Positions 1 through 7,763 are shown, counted from the first letter of the stretch. The stretch is 9,065 nucleotides of DNA from Chloroflexaceae bacterium UBA1466 (GCA_002325605.1 DCSM01000107.1:1-9065); one strand, 5' to 3'. Notes: generated by a model from the letters alone, not told the origin. Program-made: numbers and translations.

Positions 1-711
1 TCAAGGGATTCGAGTGCTTGGCGCTCTGCTTTTGTTGCTGAAACGATGATCGCTGGCGCAACCGCAATTACTTCGCTTGACATCAATTACTTTTTCCCCC
101 TTTATCTCACTGCAAACCCTACTGATCTGTTTGATGATGGTCGCCGACCTAACCTTTCCCCTGCCTTTATCAAAGCGCTGGAGCAAGCGCTGGAGCTACC
201 CTTCATGAAAGGTAAGCAAGGTACGACCTTTGGGCCAGAGGATGTTTTCCATTATATCTACGCAGTACTTCACCATCCTACTTATCGCGCTCGCTACGCT
301 GAATTTCTGAAGATGGATTTCCCTCGCATCCCGCTTCCCCTTAATAGCGCACGGTTCTCTACTTTGTGCAAGATTGGCGAGCAATTAGTAGACCTTCACC
401 TGCTACGGCCCCAGGCTAAAGCTCTAAGTACCACAAGGGTTACTTATCCCGTGGCTGGCAGCAATAAAGTAGGAAAAGTCTCTTATGATGCAACGCAGCA
501 GCGGGTTCTTCTCAACTCGACTCAATACTTTGAGAAGGTGGAGGGGGAAGCTTGGGAGATACGGATTGGCGGCTATCAACCGGCCCGCAAATGGCTTGAA
601 GATCGGAAGGGGCGAACTTTAAGCTACGACGAGATTAAAACTTATACCCAGATCATCGCAGCGCTGGCGGAGACGGGGCGGTTGATGCGGGTGCTGGCGG
701 AGGAAGCGTAG
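1..711 (+). CDS. Type ISP restriction-modification enzyme, C-terminal part (5' end outside window)
   Basis: The frame is open from base 1 to the TAG at 709-711, giving 236 residues with no start of its own; the ATG at position 46 is internal, because recognisable family sequence is continuous around it. The fragment resembles the end of single-chain type ISP enzymes (LlaBIII-like), which combine nuclease, helicase-like translocase, N6-adenine methyltransferase and target-recognition domains. Recognisable pieces are the FFPLYL segment near fragment residues 34-39, the YIYAVLHHPTYRARYAEFLK stretch at about 84-103, DFPRIPLP just after it, and a TRD-like tail with QYFEKVEGEAWEIRIGGYQP and KWLEDRKGRTLSYDEI. 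The tail reads as the DNA-recognition region. The nuclease, helicase and methylase catalytic motifs would all lie to the left, so whether the full enzyme is intact cannot be judged. It converges on the nucleotidyltransferase gene with a 33-bp gap. Role: defence by DNA cleavage and self-methylation. Confidence 0.85.
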   Translation, partial: SRDSSAWRSAFVAETMIAGATAITSLDINYFFPLYLTANPTDLFDDGRRPNLSPAFIKALEQALELPFMKGKQGTTFGPEDVFHYIYAVLHHPTYRARYAEFLKMDFPRIPLPLNSARFSTLCKIGEQLVDLHLLRPQAKALSTTRVTYPVAGSNKVGKVSYDATQQRVLLNSTQYFEKVEGEAWEIRIGGYQPARKWLEDRKGRTLSYDEIKTYTQIIAALAETGRLMRVLAEEA

Positions 712-744
712 ATCAGTCATTCTAGCTTGGCGAAGCCCCCCAAG

Positions 745-1995
745 TTACACCTTCTGAGCCACCCACATTCGCTCTTCGGCCTCTGTTTCTACCAGACCGT
801 CTAACCGTGCAGCCCTAAGCTCTGCAAGGATTTGACCAAGCTTTGGGCCAGGCTTTATGCCTAGAGCTTGAAGGTCGCGCCCATCCAACGTTGGTTTAAT
901 TTCTCTAAGCTGCGTTAAGTAATACCTAATTCGCTCTCCCGCCAGCGAAGAATTTTCTGCGCTGCTTATTACTTCTAACGCCACCTTACTAAAGGTTCGC
1001 AAAAGATGATCAAGGTCGCTATTTCGCAAGACCTTTGGGGCGGCTAGACGTGGGTTAAGGGCTTTAAGCTTATTGACCTCACGCAAAAGGCGGGCTACTT
1101 CACCTGGCAAGCGGTAACGGTCTATCAAAGCTTCAATCTCAACAACCTGAAGATCATAAGTAAGAAGCCCCGCAGTCAGAAGGGTTTTTTGAGGATGATC
1201 AATCATTCTGTGCTTCATCCTAACGTCTAACTGCTCACTCCAGTGCAAAGGGGCAAAGATATGTGCTGTAATTCCAAACTTATCGGCAAAGTAGAGAACC
1301 TTTGCTGGCTCAGGCTCCTCTAAGGTCAGGCACAACTCGGTCTGAATACGCTCTGAAGTAACGGTTTCAAAGCACCTTTGGGTCAAGGCAAGGGCAAGAA
1401 ACTCCTGTGTTTGAGCTTCCATTTTCAGCCCTAACCGTGCCAACAACCGTAGGCCGCGCAAGATTCGCGTAGGATCATCAATAAAGCTTTGGGGATGTAA
1501 GACGCGCAGTTGTTTGCTTGCTAAATCCTCTTTTCCCTTAAAGGGGTCGAGAAGGTCGCCCAAGTAAAGCTTTCCCTCAGTCCGCAAAATAGGAATGGCC
1601 AGCGCATTGAGGCTAAAATCACGTCGCGCTAAATCCGCCGTAATTTGAGCAGGTTGCACGATTGGCAAGGCTCCAGGAGAAGGATAGGTTTCGGTACGAG
1701 TGCGGGCGAGGTCGAGGTTGAGAGAGGTTTGAGAAGTAAAAGGTAGCAACACCGTCGCGGTTCCAAAAGTTTCATGCTTGGCCACCACCTTTCCCCCCAA
1801 AGTAGTCGCCAGCTTCTCTGCTAAAGAGCTTGGATTCCCCTCCACCGCCAGGTCAAGATCGCGGCCAAGGGTTATGCCCAGCAGCAGATCACGGACCACC
1901 CCGCCTACCAGCCAAAGGTTAGCACCTTGCGCTTGAGCAAGAAGCGCAACCTTTCCTAGAAGTTCCTGCCAAGGACCGCTTAATCCCAACCGCAT
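745..1995 (-). CDS. cca: Class II tRNA nucleotidyltransferase (CCA-adding enzyme / poly(A) polymerase family)
   Basis: A 416-residue protein, the usual length for bacterial class II enzymes that build or repair the 3'-CCA end of tRNA from CTP and ATP. Motif A is present as GGVVRD (31-36) followed by the metal-binding DLD (46-48). A D-A-R-R-E-Y type strand carries D95. Motif B is RRDFSLNALAI (124-134), the flexible-loop anchor is DPFKG (150-154), and motif D is DDPTR (173-177), whose D174 and R177 should act as the amino-acid template choosing C or A. SERIQTEL (214-221) fits motif E. The tail at about 370-410 has the LDGRDLQALGIKPGP pattern typical of the C-terminal RNA-binding region. The ATG starts 3 bp after the glycosyltransferase stop and has no strong Shine-Dalgarno of its own, suggesting translational coupling. 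A CC-only, A-only or poly(A) specificity cannot be excluded, since these enzymes share the same motifs. Confidence 0.9.
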   Translation of the reverse strand: MRLGLSGPWQELLGKVALLAQAQGANLWLVGGVVRDLLLGITLGRDLDLAVEGNPSSLAEKLATTLGGKVVAKHETFGTATVLLPFTSQTSLNLDLARTRTETYPSPGALPIVQPAQITADLARRDFSLNALAIPILRTEGKLYLGDLLDPFKGKEDLASKQLRVLHPQSFIDDPTRILRGLRLLARLGLKMEAQTQEFLALALTQRCFETVTSERIQTELCLTLEEPEPAKVLYFADKFGITAHIFAPLHWSEQLDVRMKHRMIDHPQKTLLTAGLLTYDLQVVEIEALIDRYRLPGEVARLLREVNKLKALNPRLAAPKVLRNSDLDHLLRTFSKVALEVISSAENSSLAGERIRYYLTQLREIKPTLDGRDLQALGIKPGPKLGQILAELRAARLDGLVETEAEERMWVAQKV

Positions 1996-1998
1996 ACT

Positions 1999-3135
1999 TT
2001 AGCTTTGCCCCAATACTTCTTCGTAGACTTTGAGGGTTTTTTCAGCCGTTGTGCGCCAAGAAAAGGCTTGGGCTTGCCTGAACCCCCGCTCCCGTAGCTC
2101 GGCCCGTAAAGCCTTATCTTTGAGCAGGTCAAGGATTGCTTTGGCCCAACCTTCCACATCCATTGGTGCAACCGTTATCCCCGCTGGCCCCACTACTTCG
2201 GGCAAACTGGAGCTATTGGAAGTAATCACGGGTGTGCCACAAGCCATTGCTTCCAGGGGAGGCATTCCAAACCCTTCATAGATCGAGGGGAAGACAAAGA
2301 TCGTCGCTGCGGCATACCAAAGGGGTAATTCTTCTTCGGCTAAGTAGCCCACAAACTTAACCTTCTCCCGCAGCCCCAGTTCTTCTAACCGTTTGAAAAG
2401 CGGCCCATTCATCCAACCCTTTCCCCCTCCTACCAGCAAGGGTACATTACTCACCTGAGCAACCTTATGGTACGCTTCCAAGAGCGTGAGCAGATTTTTG
2501 CGCGGCTCCAGCGTCCCGACGTAGAGAATAAATTGCGCTGGAAGTTCATACTTGGCTCGAAAGGCCTCTAAAGTTGTGGGCGCAGGAGGTACAAAATGTT
2601 GCCTGACCGCGTCATACGTCACGACAATTCTTTCCGCAGGAATTCCCAAAATCCCAACAACTTCCCGCTTGGTATGCTCAGAAACCGCCAGGATCCGGGA
2701 AGCTCTTTTCACACTCATGCGCGTTGCAAAATCCAAGTAGATCCGGTTGTAAGGGCGAAAGGTCTGCGGGAATTGAATAAAGGCCAGATCGTGAATGGTT
2801 ACGACGGTAGGGATGGGAGAAGCGAGTGGGACAACATTTAGCGTTCCGTGGAAGAGGTCAGCTTTGATCTTACGGAGGAGCAAGGGAGCTAAAAGTTGTT
2901 CCCAAGGAATCCTTACTCGCGGGTTGATCGTGGGCCAGAAGCTCGCTGCGACAGTGAAGTTAGGTGGAAGGTTCAAAGCTGCTTGCGTAAGGCCCCGCGT
3001 AGTATAAATTTGATAGCGATTTTTCTGATCAATTTGGGCTAAATGCTGAAGAAGTTGCTCAATATAATGCGAAACTCCCGCCCGCCGAAAACTCTGCGTA
3101 TGGGAAAGTAAGTGAGCGTTAATGGCAATGTGCAT
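1999..3135 (-). CDS. GT4-family glycosyltransferase (GT-B fold)
   Basis: A 378-residue, soluble-looking retaining glycosyltransferase. The N-terminal acceptor half opens with MHIAINAHLL and an AGVSHY loop (19-24), and includes VVTIHDLAF (111-119). The C-terminal nucleotide-sugar half contains LYVGTLEPRKNL (204-215), VGYLAEEELPLWY (262-274), and the EX7E motif in EGFGMPPLE (E287 and E295), followed by ACGTPVITS (298-306). These are hallmarks of CAZy GT4, which transfers sugars such as mannose, glucose or rhamnose from NDP-sugars to lipid or polysaccharide acceptors at the inner face of the membrane. The donor and acceptor cannot be read from sequence. It lies 33 bp downstream of the kinase gene and 3 bp upstream of the nucleotidyltransferase gene, so it is likely co-transcribed with both. 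No other polysaccharide genes are nearby, so it is an isolated glycosyltransferase rather than part of a visible surface-glycan cluster. Confidence 0.9.
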   Translation of the reverse strand: MHIAINAHLLSHTQSFRRAGVSHYIEQLLQHLAQIDQKNRYQIYTTRGLTQAALNLPPNFTVAASFWPTINPRVRIPWEQLLAPLLLRKIKADLFHGTLNVVPLASPIPTVVTIHDLAFIQFPQTFRPYNRIYLDFATRMSVKRASRILAVSEHTKREVVGILGIPAERIVVTYDAVRQHFVPPAPTTLEAFRAKYELPAQFILYVGTLEPRKNLLTLLEAYHKVAQVSNVPLLVGGGKGWMNGPLFKRLEELGLREKVKFVGYLAEEELPLWYAAATIFVFPSIYEGFGMPPLEAMACGTPVITSNSSSLPEVVGPAGITVAPMDVEGWAKAILDLLKDKALRAELRERGFRQAQAFSWRTTAEKTLKVYEEVLGQS

Positions 3136-3168
3136 AGAAGGTTTATCTTTGCTTACTTCAGACCTATC

Positions 3169-4746
3169 TTACCACAACTTGGCCCGCAAAAGGGCTTGCT
3201 TTATCTCAGAATCATTGGGAGCTAGGTCAAAAGCTAGTTCATAATTTTGCTTGGCTTCCGCCAACCTTCCCCGTACTTCCTGTGACCAACCCAGACCGTA
3301 GTAAGCCATAGCAGCATCCTTTGCATCCAACTTAATGGCCCGCTTAAAATGCTCTTCCGCTTGCCAAAGGATTATCTCCCGCTCCTCCTTTGAGTCTTTC
3401 TCTTTCCCCCGCTTAAAGAGACACCACGCTAGACCATTATGGGCCTTACTTTGAGCTTCATTGATTTTGAGCGCTTGCTTAAAGAAGTCTTCTGCTTCTG
3501 AGCAAAGGTCTTCTTCCTGGCGAAGCATTCCCAAACCCGTTAGCGCAAGCTCCGTGTGCGGATTCAGCAGAAGGGCTTGCTGAAAGAATTGTTCAGCTTC
3601 AACATACTTCTTCGCGGTCAGCGCTTCCCACCCTAACTTACTCAAATCCGTCGCTTGAAGGGGAAGCGGGGAAGGATTAAGCGGTGGAGAAGTAGGGAGG
3701 GAGGCTAATGTAGCAGAAGGATGCGGAAGGGGCCAAGAACCAGTCCCTTTTTCAACAGAGAGTTGTACCCCAATAACGATAACTATCAGCAGCAACGTAA
3801 GAATCGCCAGGCCCAAGTAGCTGATCATCGGGTCCCGCTTAGAGGTTTGCTGGGGAGGGGGAATAAAATTAAAGTTTGGGGGAGTTGGGCGAAAGGGCTT
3901 TAAGGTTGAGCGAGTCGCATTCTGAAGGGCCGTAACTAATTGCGTAGCGCTCTGAAACCGTTGGGTCGGCTCCCGCGCCAAGGCCCGCAACATCACTGCC
4001 TCGACGGGCCGCGCTATGTCAGCCCGAAAATGGCTTGGGGGCTTAGGGTCATACATTATCCTGGCCGCTAAGGTTGCGACTGCCGTTTCCCCTTCAAAGG
4101 GCAATTCCCCCGTCAGTAGCTCATAAAGGATAACGCCCAGCGCATAAGTATCCGTCGAGGGGCCGATGTTTGGCAGACCTTGCGCCTGTTCGGGGGACAT
4201 ATACTCCGGTGTGCCAATCACCATCCCCGCTGCGGTCAGGCCCTTTTCCGCCGTTATCGCCCGCGCCAGCCCGAAATCCGTCAGGTAGACCCAGTTCGTC
4301 TCGGTCAGCATCACATTGGAAGGTTTTATGTCGCGGTGGATAATCCCACACCGATGGGCATAATCGAGGGCCGCACTCATTTGGGTCAGTAAGCCCAGCA
4401 CCCGTTCAATACTCAACGCTGGTTGCTCTTGCATCAAATCCCTAAGCGTGCGCCCTGGAATATATTGCATCGCAATGAAATGAAGGTCGTCCTTCTCCCC
4501 GACCTCATAAATTGGGACAATGTGGGGATGCTCCAGCCGGGCTACACTGCGAGCTTCAAGGCGAAACCGGGCGACGTAAAGGGTATCGCGGGCTAACTCA
4601 GGCCGCAAAACCTTGAGGGCCACAATCCGATCCAAATTGGTCTGGCGAGCTTTATAGACGATGGCCATCCCGCCCCGGCCCAACTCAGCCAGAATCTCAA
4701 AATGGCCTACCGTTTGCCCCAACAGATTCATATCTAACGCCACCAT
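3169..4746 (-). CDS. Membrane-anchored Ser/Thr protein kinase with extracytoplasmic TPR repeats
   Basis: A 525-residue eukaryotic-like (PknB-type) kinase. The catalytic domain spans about 15-275: glycine loop GRGGMAIV (23-30), ATP-anchoring K45 in VALK, helix-C E64, HRD (137-139) with K141 and N144, DFG (157-159), and GTPEYMSPE (178-186) closing the activation loop. T171 and T179 are candidate autophosphorylation sites. A Pro-rich stretch (284-299) leads to one hydrophobic membrane span at about 309-328. After a second Pro/Ser-rich linker (339-364), four TPR-like helix pairs fill about 368-515; the third is stretched by a charged insert near 447-458. PASTA repeats are absent. The predicted topology is kinase inside and TPRs outside, so the TPRs may bind an envelope protein or peptide signal. 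The start is the ATG at 4746, supported by an upstream Shine-Dalgarno; M6 is a weaker alternative. The downstream glycosyltransferase is a possible but unproven functional partner. Confidence 0.93.
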   Translation of the reverse strand: MVALDMNLLGQTVGHFEILAELGRGGMAIVYKARQTNLDRIVALKVLRPELARDTLYVARFRLEARSVARLEHPHIVPIYEVGEKDDLHFIAMQYIPGRTLRDLMQEQPALSIERVLGLLTQMSAALDYAHRCGIIHRDIKPSNVMLTETNWVYLTDFGLARAITAEKGLTAAGMVIGTPEYMSPEQAQGLPNIGPSTDTYALGVILYELLTGELPFEGETAVATLAARIMYDPKPPSHFRADIARPVEAVMLRALAREPTQRFQSATQLVTALQNATRSTLKPFRPTPPNFNFIPPPQQTSKRDPMISYLGLAILTLLLIVIVIGVQLSVEKGTGSWPLPHPSATLASLPTSPPLNPSPLPLQATDLSKLGWEALTAKKYVEAEQFFQQALLLNPHTELALTGLGMLRQEEDLCSEAEDFFKQALKINEAQSKAHNGLAWCLFKRGKEKDSKEEREIILWQAEEHFKRAIKLDAKDAAMAYYGLGWSQEVRGRLAEAKQNYELAFDLAPNDSEIKQALLRAKLW

Positions 4747-4749
4747 TAT

Positions 4750-4758
4750 CCCTCACCT
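4750..4758 (-). promoter_or_regulatory. Ribosome binding site of the kinase gene
   Basis: On the minus strand the bases AGGTGAGGG end 3 bp before the ATG at 4746. The AGGTGA part matches the 3' end of 16S rRNA (complement of CACCT) at 6-nt spacing. This favours the ATG at 4746 over the second in-frame ATG at 4731. Confidence 0.6.
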
Positions 4759-4843
4759 GATTTTGAAGCTAGGATGAAACTCAAGCTCTTTTCCCTCGGA
4801 GACCACAGCGGTTGCTGAACTTGCTGAAGCATAGCTGTTGGGG

Positions 4844-4906
4844 CCACGGCTAAAGCCGTGGACTCCGCGAGGGTTTCATTTCCTCGGATGGCTCTAAAAG
4901 AGCCAT
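4844..4906. repeat. REP-like element: three consecutive stem-loops
   Basis: Three adjacent inverted repeats sit in the 209-bp gap between valS and the kinase gene. Stem 1 is CCACGGCT (4844-4851) with AGCCGTGG (4854-4861), 8 bp perfect with an AA loop. Stem 2 is CGAGG (4868-4872) with CCTCG (4882-4886), 9-nt loop. Stem 3 is ATGGCTCT (4888-4895) with AGAGCCAT (4899-4906), 8 bp perfect with an AAA loop. Stems 1 and 3 share the pattern GGCT..AAA..AGCC. Short GC-rich palindromes of the form CCACGGCT-AA-AGCCGTGG resemble repetitive extragenic palindromes dispersed in many bacterial genomes, some mobilised by RAYT transposases; no such transposase is in this window. A 68-codon minus-strand frame covering the gap (4746-4952) is probably spurious because it translates the palindromes. 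No T-tract follows any stem, so these are not canonical intrinsic terminators. They could still stabilise the 3' end of valS mRNA or reduce read-through. Confidence 0.7.
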
Positions 4907-4955
4907 TCTTGGCTGCTTTAATCTTAGGCCACCTTACTCTACCGCTCCACAAACT

Positions 4956-7706
4956 TTACAAACTGGTCAACCGTTCCTGAAGCCGCGCCAGCGTCGCCTG
5001 AGCATTCGCAAGCTGGGCGCGTTCCTTCTGCACCACCGCTCCTGGGGCTTTCGTGATAAATTCGGCATTGGAAAGCCGAGCTTCGCGGCGAGCAACATCG
5101 GCCTGCGCGGCAGCCAATTCTTGTTGCAACCGTACTTGCTCCGCAGCCAAATCTACCAGGTCAGCCAACGGTAAGAAAACTTCTACCGTCCCGACCACCA
5201 ACGTTGCGACCTGAAGGGGCTTTTCGGCCACCGTCTCTGCAAGGGTCAAATTGGCCGCTTCCAGCCGGGCCAGCCGACAAAGCAACCGTGTTTGCTGCGC
5301 CAGAAGCTGCGTCTGCGTTCCCGCGACGATGGTCGCCGCAATCCAGCGCCCAGGCACGACCTTGTATTCATTGCGGATGTTGCGAATCCCCGTGACCAAC
5401 GCTTGAAGGAGTCCAAAATCCGTTTCGGCCTGAGCATCTAAGAGCTTTTCAGCTGCGCGAGGATATTCCGCCACCATAATGGAAGGCCAAGGTTGCTTTT
5501 GCTCACCTTTGGCCTGAGCTTTGAGAACTTGCCAAGCCGTTTCGGTAACGAAGGGCATGAAGGGATGTAACAGCCGCAAACTCCCTTCGGCTACCTTTGA
5601 AAGCACATCGCAGGTCAAAAGCTGCCGCAAAGGTTCACCTTCAAGCTGCTCTTTGGCTACTTCAACATACCAATCGGCAAATTCATTCCAGAGAAAATCT
5701 TGCATCTGGCGGCCAGCTTCACCGAAGTTGTAACCTTCTAACAGACGTTCAACCTCGGCTACCAGGCGCGTATAGCGGGAAAGAATCCAACGGTCTGCTA
5801 AAGTATGGGCGGGGAAAGGCAAAGAATCGGTTTGGGGCGAGATTCGCTTAGAAGCTCCAACAATGAAACGAATGAGGTTCCAAATTTTATTGGCAAAATT
5901 GCGGCCCGCCTCAATCCGCTGCGGGTTAAGGTTGATGTCCTGGCCGGGCGTACCGCTCGTCGCCAGCGTAAAGCGCAGTGCATCTGTGCCATATTCTTCC
6001 ATGACCTGGAGCGGATTGACTACATTCCCGTAGCTTTTGCTCATTTTGCGACCATGTTGGTCGCGGACAAGGCCGTGGAGATAGATGGTCTGAAAAGGCT
6101 CTTTACCCGTCAAATAGCAGCCCATCATCATCATGCGGGCGACCCAAAAGAACAAAATATCGTAGCCCGTTTCCATCACGCTGGTCGGGTAGAAGGTTTG
6201 AAGATCAGCCGTATCATTGGGCCAGCCAAGCGTGCTGAAGGGCCACAAACCGCTACTAAACCAGGTATCTAGTACATCAGGGTCTTGCACAGCATCGGCG
6301 GGTGGCGCTTCACCAGGGTTAGGCACAATCATCGTACCGTCAGGCAGATACCAGACGGGAATGCGATGCCCCCACCAAAGTTGCCGACTAATGCACCAAT
6401 CCTCAATATTTTCGAGCCAATGCGTGTAGACTTTCTCAAAATGGGCGGGCACAATGCGCGTGCGGCCTTCCTTCACAGCGGCTAAAGCCAACGCCGCCAA
6501 CGGCTTCACGCGCACGAACCATTGTTCGCTCAAAAGCGGCTCAATCACTTCCCGACTGCGCTGGCTAATCCCGATGTTTGAAGTGTGCGGCTCTATTTTG
6601 ACCAGCAAGCCTTCTTTTTCCAAATCCTTAACCAACGCTTGGCGCGCTTCAAACCGCTCCAGCCCCGCGTAAGGCCCAGCTTGCGCGTTGAGCGTTGCAT
6701 CGGGATTCATGATCGAAATCATGGGCAAATTGTGGCATTTGCCGACCTGATAGTCATTGGGGTCGTGCGCGGGCGTGATTTTTACCGCTCCGGTGCCAAA
6801 TTCTTTGTCGACATATTCATCGGCAATAATTGGAATCTTGCGCCCAATTGCAGGCAAAAGCACAAATTGACCAATTAAATGCGAATAACGCTCATCGTTT
6901 GGATTGACAGCCACCGCCGTATCACCCAAAATCGTTTCGGGGCGCGTGGTAGCTACAGTAATAAACGTCGAAAAGCCTTCAGCCCATTGACCACTTTGCC
7001 ATTTTGCTGTTCGATCATCACTGTTTTGCTTGACTTCTTCGGGAGCTAAAATTGGATAACGGACATACCAGAGCGAACCTTGGCGTGTTTCATATTCTAC
7101 TTCCAGATCGCTTACCGCCGTACCTAATTTGGGCGACCAATTGACGAGATAAGTCCCTCGATAGATGAGACCATCGTCAAATAAGCGTTTGAAAGCCGTT
7201 TGCACCGCATGCGTCAAACCCTCATCCAGCGTAAAGCGCTCGCGTTGCCAATCGCAACTTGCGCCCAACCGCCGCAGTTGATTCGTGATTTCACCGCCAT
7301 ATTTGGCTTTCCACGCCCAAGTACGCCGCAGAAATTCCTCGCGCCCGACAGCTTGGCGACTCGTTCCCTCACTGATTAAGAGCTTTTCAACTTGGGATTG
7401 CGTAGCAATTCCGGCGTGGTCTGTGCCAGGAACCCAAAGTGTTTTGTAGCCTTGCATTCTGCGCCAGCGAATCATAACATCTTCTAAAGTCGTCCCAATC
7501 GCGTGGCCCAAATGAAGTTCCCCCGTGACATTGGGCGGCGGAATGCTAATTGTGAAGGGCGGTTGGGGTGCAGCAGGCGACGGGGCAAAAAACCCACTCG
7601 TTTCCCACCAAGCGTAAAGCGCCTGCTCGACTTGGCTGGGTTCGTAGGGTTTGGTAACGTCCACCTGGCTAATGAGGGATGCAAGGGCAGTTGGGGCAAC
7701 GGTCAT
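4956..7706 (-). CDS. valS: Valyl-tRNA synthetase
   Basis: A 916-residue class Ia synthetase that charges tRNA-Val with valine in the cytoplasm and removes mischarged threonine. PPPNVTGELHLGHAIG (56-71) contains the HIGH-type motif HLGH (65-68). GTDHAGIATQ follows (94-103). The CP1 editing domain (about 195-400) carries TTRPETILGD (253-262) and ITPAHDPND (310-318). IEDWCISRQLWWGHRIPVWY (434-453), DVLDTWFSSGLWPFS (477-491) and KMSKS (554-558) complete the catalytic core. The anticodon-binding helical domain follows, then a Leu/Ala/Gln/Arg-rich coiled-coil arm (about 847-916) typical of ValRS. Length and domain order are normal and nothing is broken. Cys pairs for zinc binding seen in some ValRS are missing (for example SPKLG at 191-195, where CPxC occurs in others). 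The start has an AAAGGAG Shine-Dalgarno 8 nt upstream. It is the first gene of the leftward cluster. Confidence 0.98.
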   Translation of the reverse strand: MTVAPTALASLISQVDVTKPYEPSQVEQALYAWWETSGFFAPSPAAPQPPFTISIPPPNVTGELHLGHAIGTTLEDVMIRWRRMQGYKTLWVPGTDHAGIATQSQVEKLLISEGTSRQAVGREEFLRRTWAWKAKYGGEITNQLRRLGASCDWQRERFTLDEGLTHAVQTAFKRLFDDGLIYRGTYLVNWSPKLGTAVSDLEVEYETRQGSLWYVRYPILAPEEVKQNSDDRTAKWQSGQWAEGFSTFITVATTRPETILGDTAVAVNPNDERYSHLIGQFVLLPAIGRKIPIIADEYVDKEFGTGAVKITPAHDPNDYQVGKCHNLPMISIMNPDATLNAQAGPYAGLERFEARQALVKDLEKEGLLVKIEPHTSNIGISQRSREVIEPLLSEQWFVRVKPLAALALAAVKEGRTRIVPAHFEKVYTHWLENIEDWCISRQLWWGHRIPVWYLPDGTMIVPNPGEAPPADAVQDPDVLDTWFSSGLWPFSTLGWPNDTADLQTFYPTSVMETGYDILFFWVARMMMMGCYLTGKEPFQTIYLHGLVRDQHGRKMSKSYGNVVNPLQVMEEYGTDALRFTLATSGTPGQDINLNPQRIEAGRNFANKIWNLIRFIVGASKRISPQTDSLPFPAHTLADRWILSRYTRLVAEVERLLEGYNFGEAGRQMQDFLWNEFADWYVEVAKEQLEGEPLRQLLTCDVLSKVAEGSLRLLHPFMPFVTETAWQVLKAQAKGEQKQPWPSIMVAEYPRAAEKLLDAQAETDFGLLQALVTGIRNIRNEYKVVPGRWIAATIVAGTQTQLLAQQTRLLCRLARLEAANLTLAETVAEKPLQVATLVVGTVEVFLPLADLVDLAAEQVRLQQELAAAQADVARREARLSNAEFITKAPGAVVQKERAQLANAQATLARLQERLTSL

Positions 7707-7714
7707 AAAAAAGG

Positions 7715-7721
7715 CTCCTTT
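7715..7721 (-). promoter_or_regulatory. Ribosome binding site of valS
   Basis: The minus strand reads AAAGGAG here, 8 nt upstream of the ATG at 7706. It fixes the valS start. The same AAAGG can pair with CCTTTG located about 32 nt upstream in the leader (plus-strand 7749-7754). Confidence 0.65.
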
Positions 7722-7763
7722 GGTTTGACTAGCTTAGGTTTGGAAAGGCAAAGGCTAAACTCA

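Noticed and set aside
174..197. In-frame 12-bp tandem repeat (AGCGCTGGAGCA / AGCGCTGGAGCT) in the restriction gene
   Set aside because: Only two units, encoding an ALEQALEL helix; common in coding sequence and not a likely phase-variable tract.
724..746. Hairpin AGCTTGG/CCAAGTT between the convergent restriction and nucleotidyltransferase genes
   Set aside because: The stem is 7 bp with one wobble and a 9-nt loop, overlaps the nucleotidyltransferase stop codon and has no T-tract on either strand, so it cannot be called an intrinsic terminator.
4812..4828. Direct repeat TTGCTGAA twice, separated by one base
   Set aside because: Eight-base repeats with only two copies are too short to call; it may belong to the REP-like element nearby but this cannot be shown from one copy.
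4746..4952. 68-codon minus-strand open frame between valS and the kinase
   Set aside because: It runs through the three palindromes, has no Shine-Dalgarno seen and no recognisable domain; it overlaps the kinase start. It is most simply a translation of repeat DNA.
5798..6878. Several plus-strand open frames of 64-155 codons inside valS
   Set aside because: They lie opposite the well-conserved valS reading frame, have no protein-family signal and are explained by codon bias on the antisense strand.
7707..7757. T-box or other large riboswitch controlling valS
   Set aside because: The leader predicted from the extended -10 promoter is only about 50 nt, and no specifier-loop or T-box sequence is seen.
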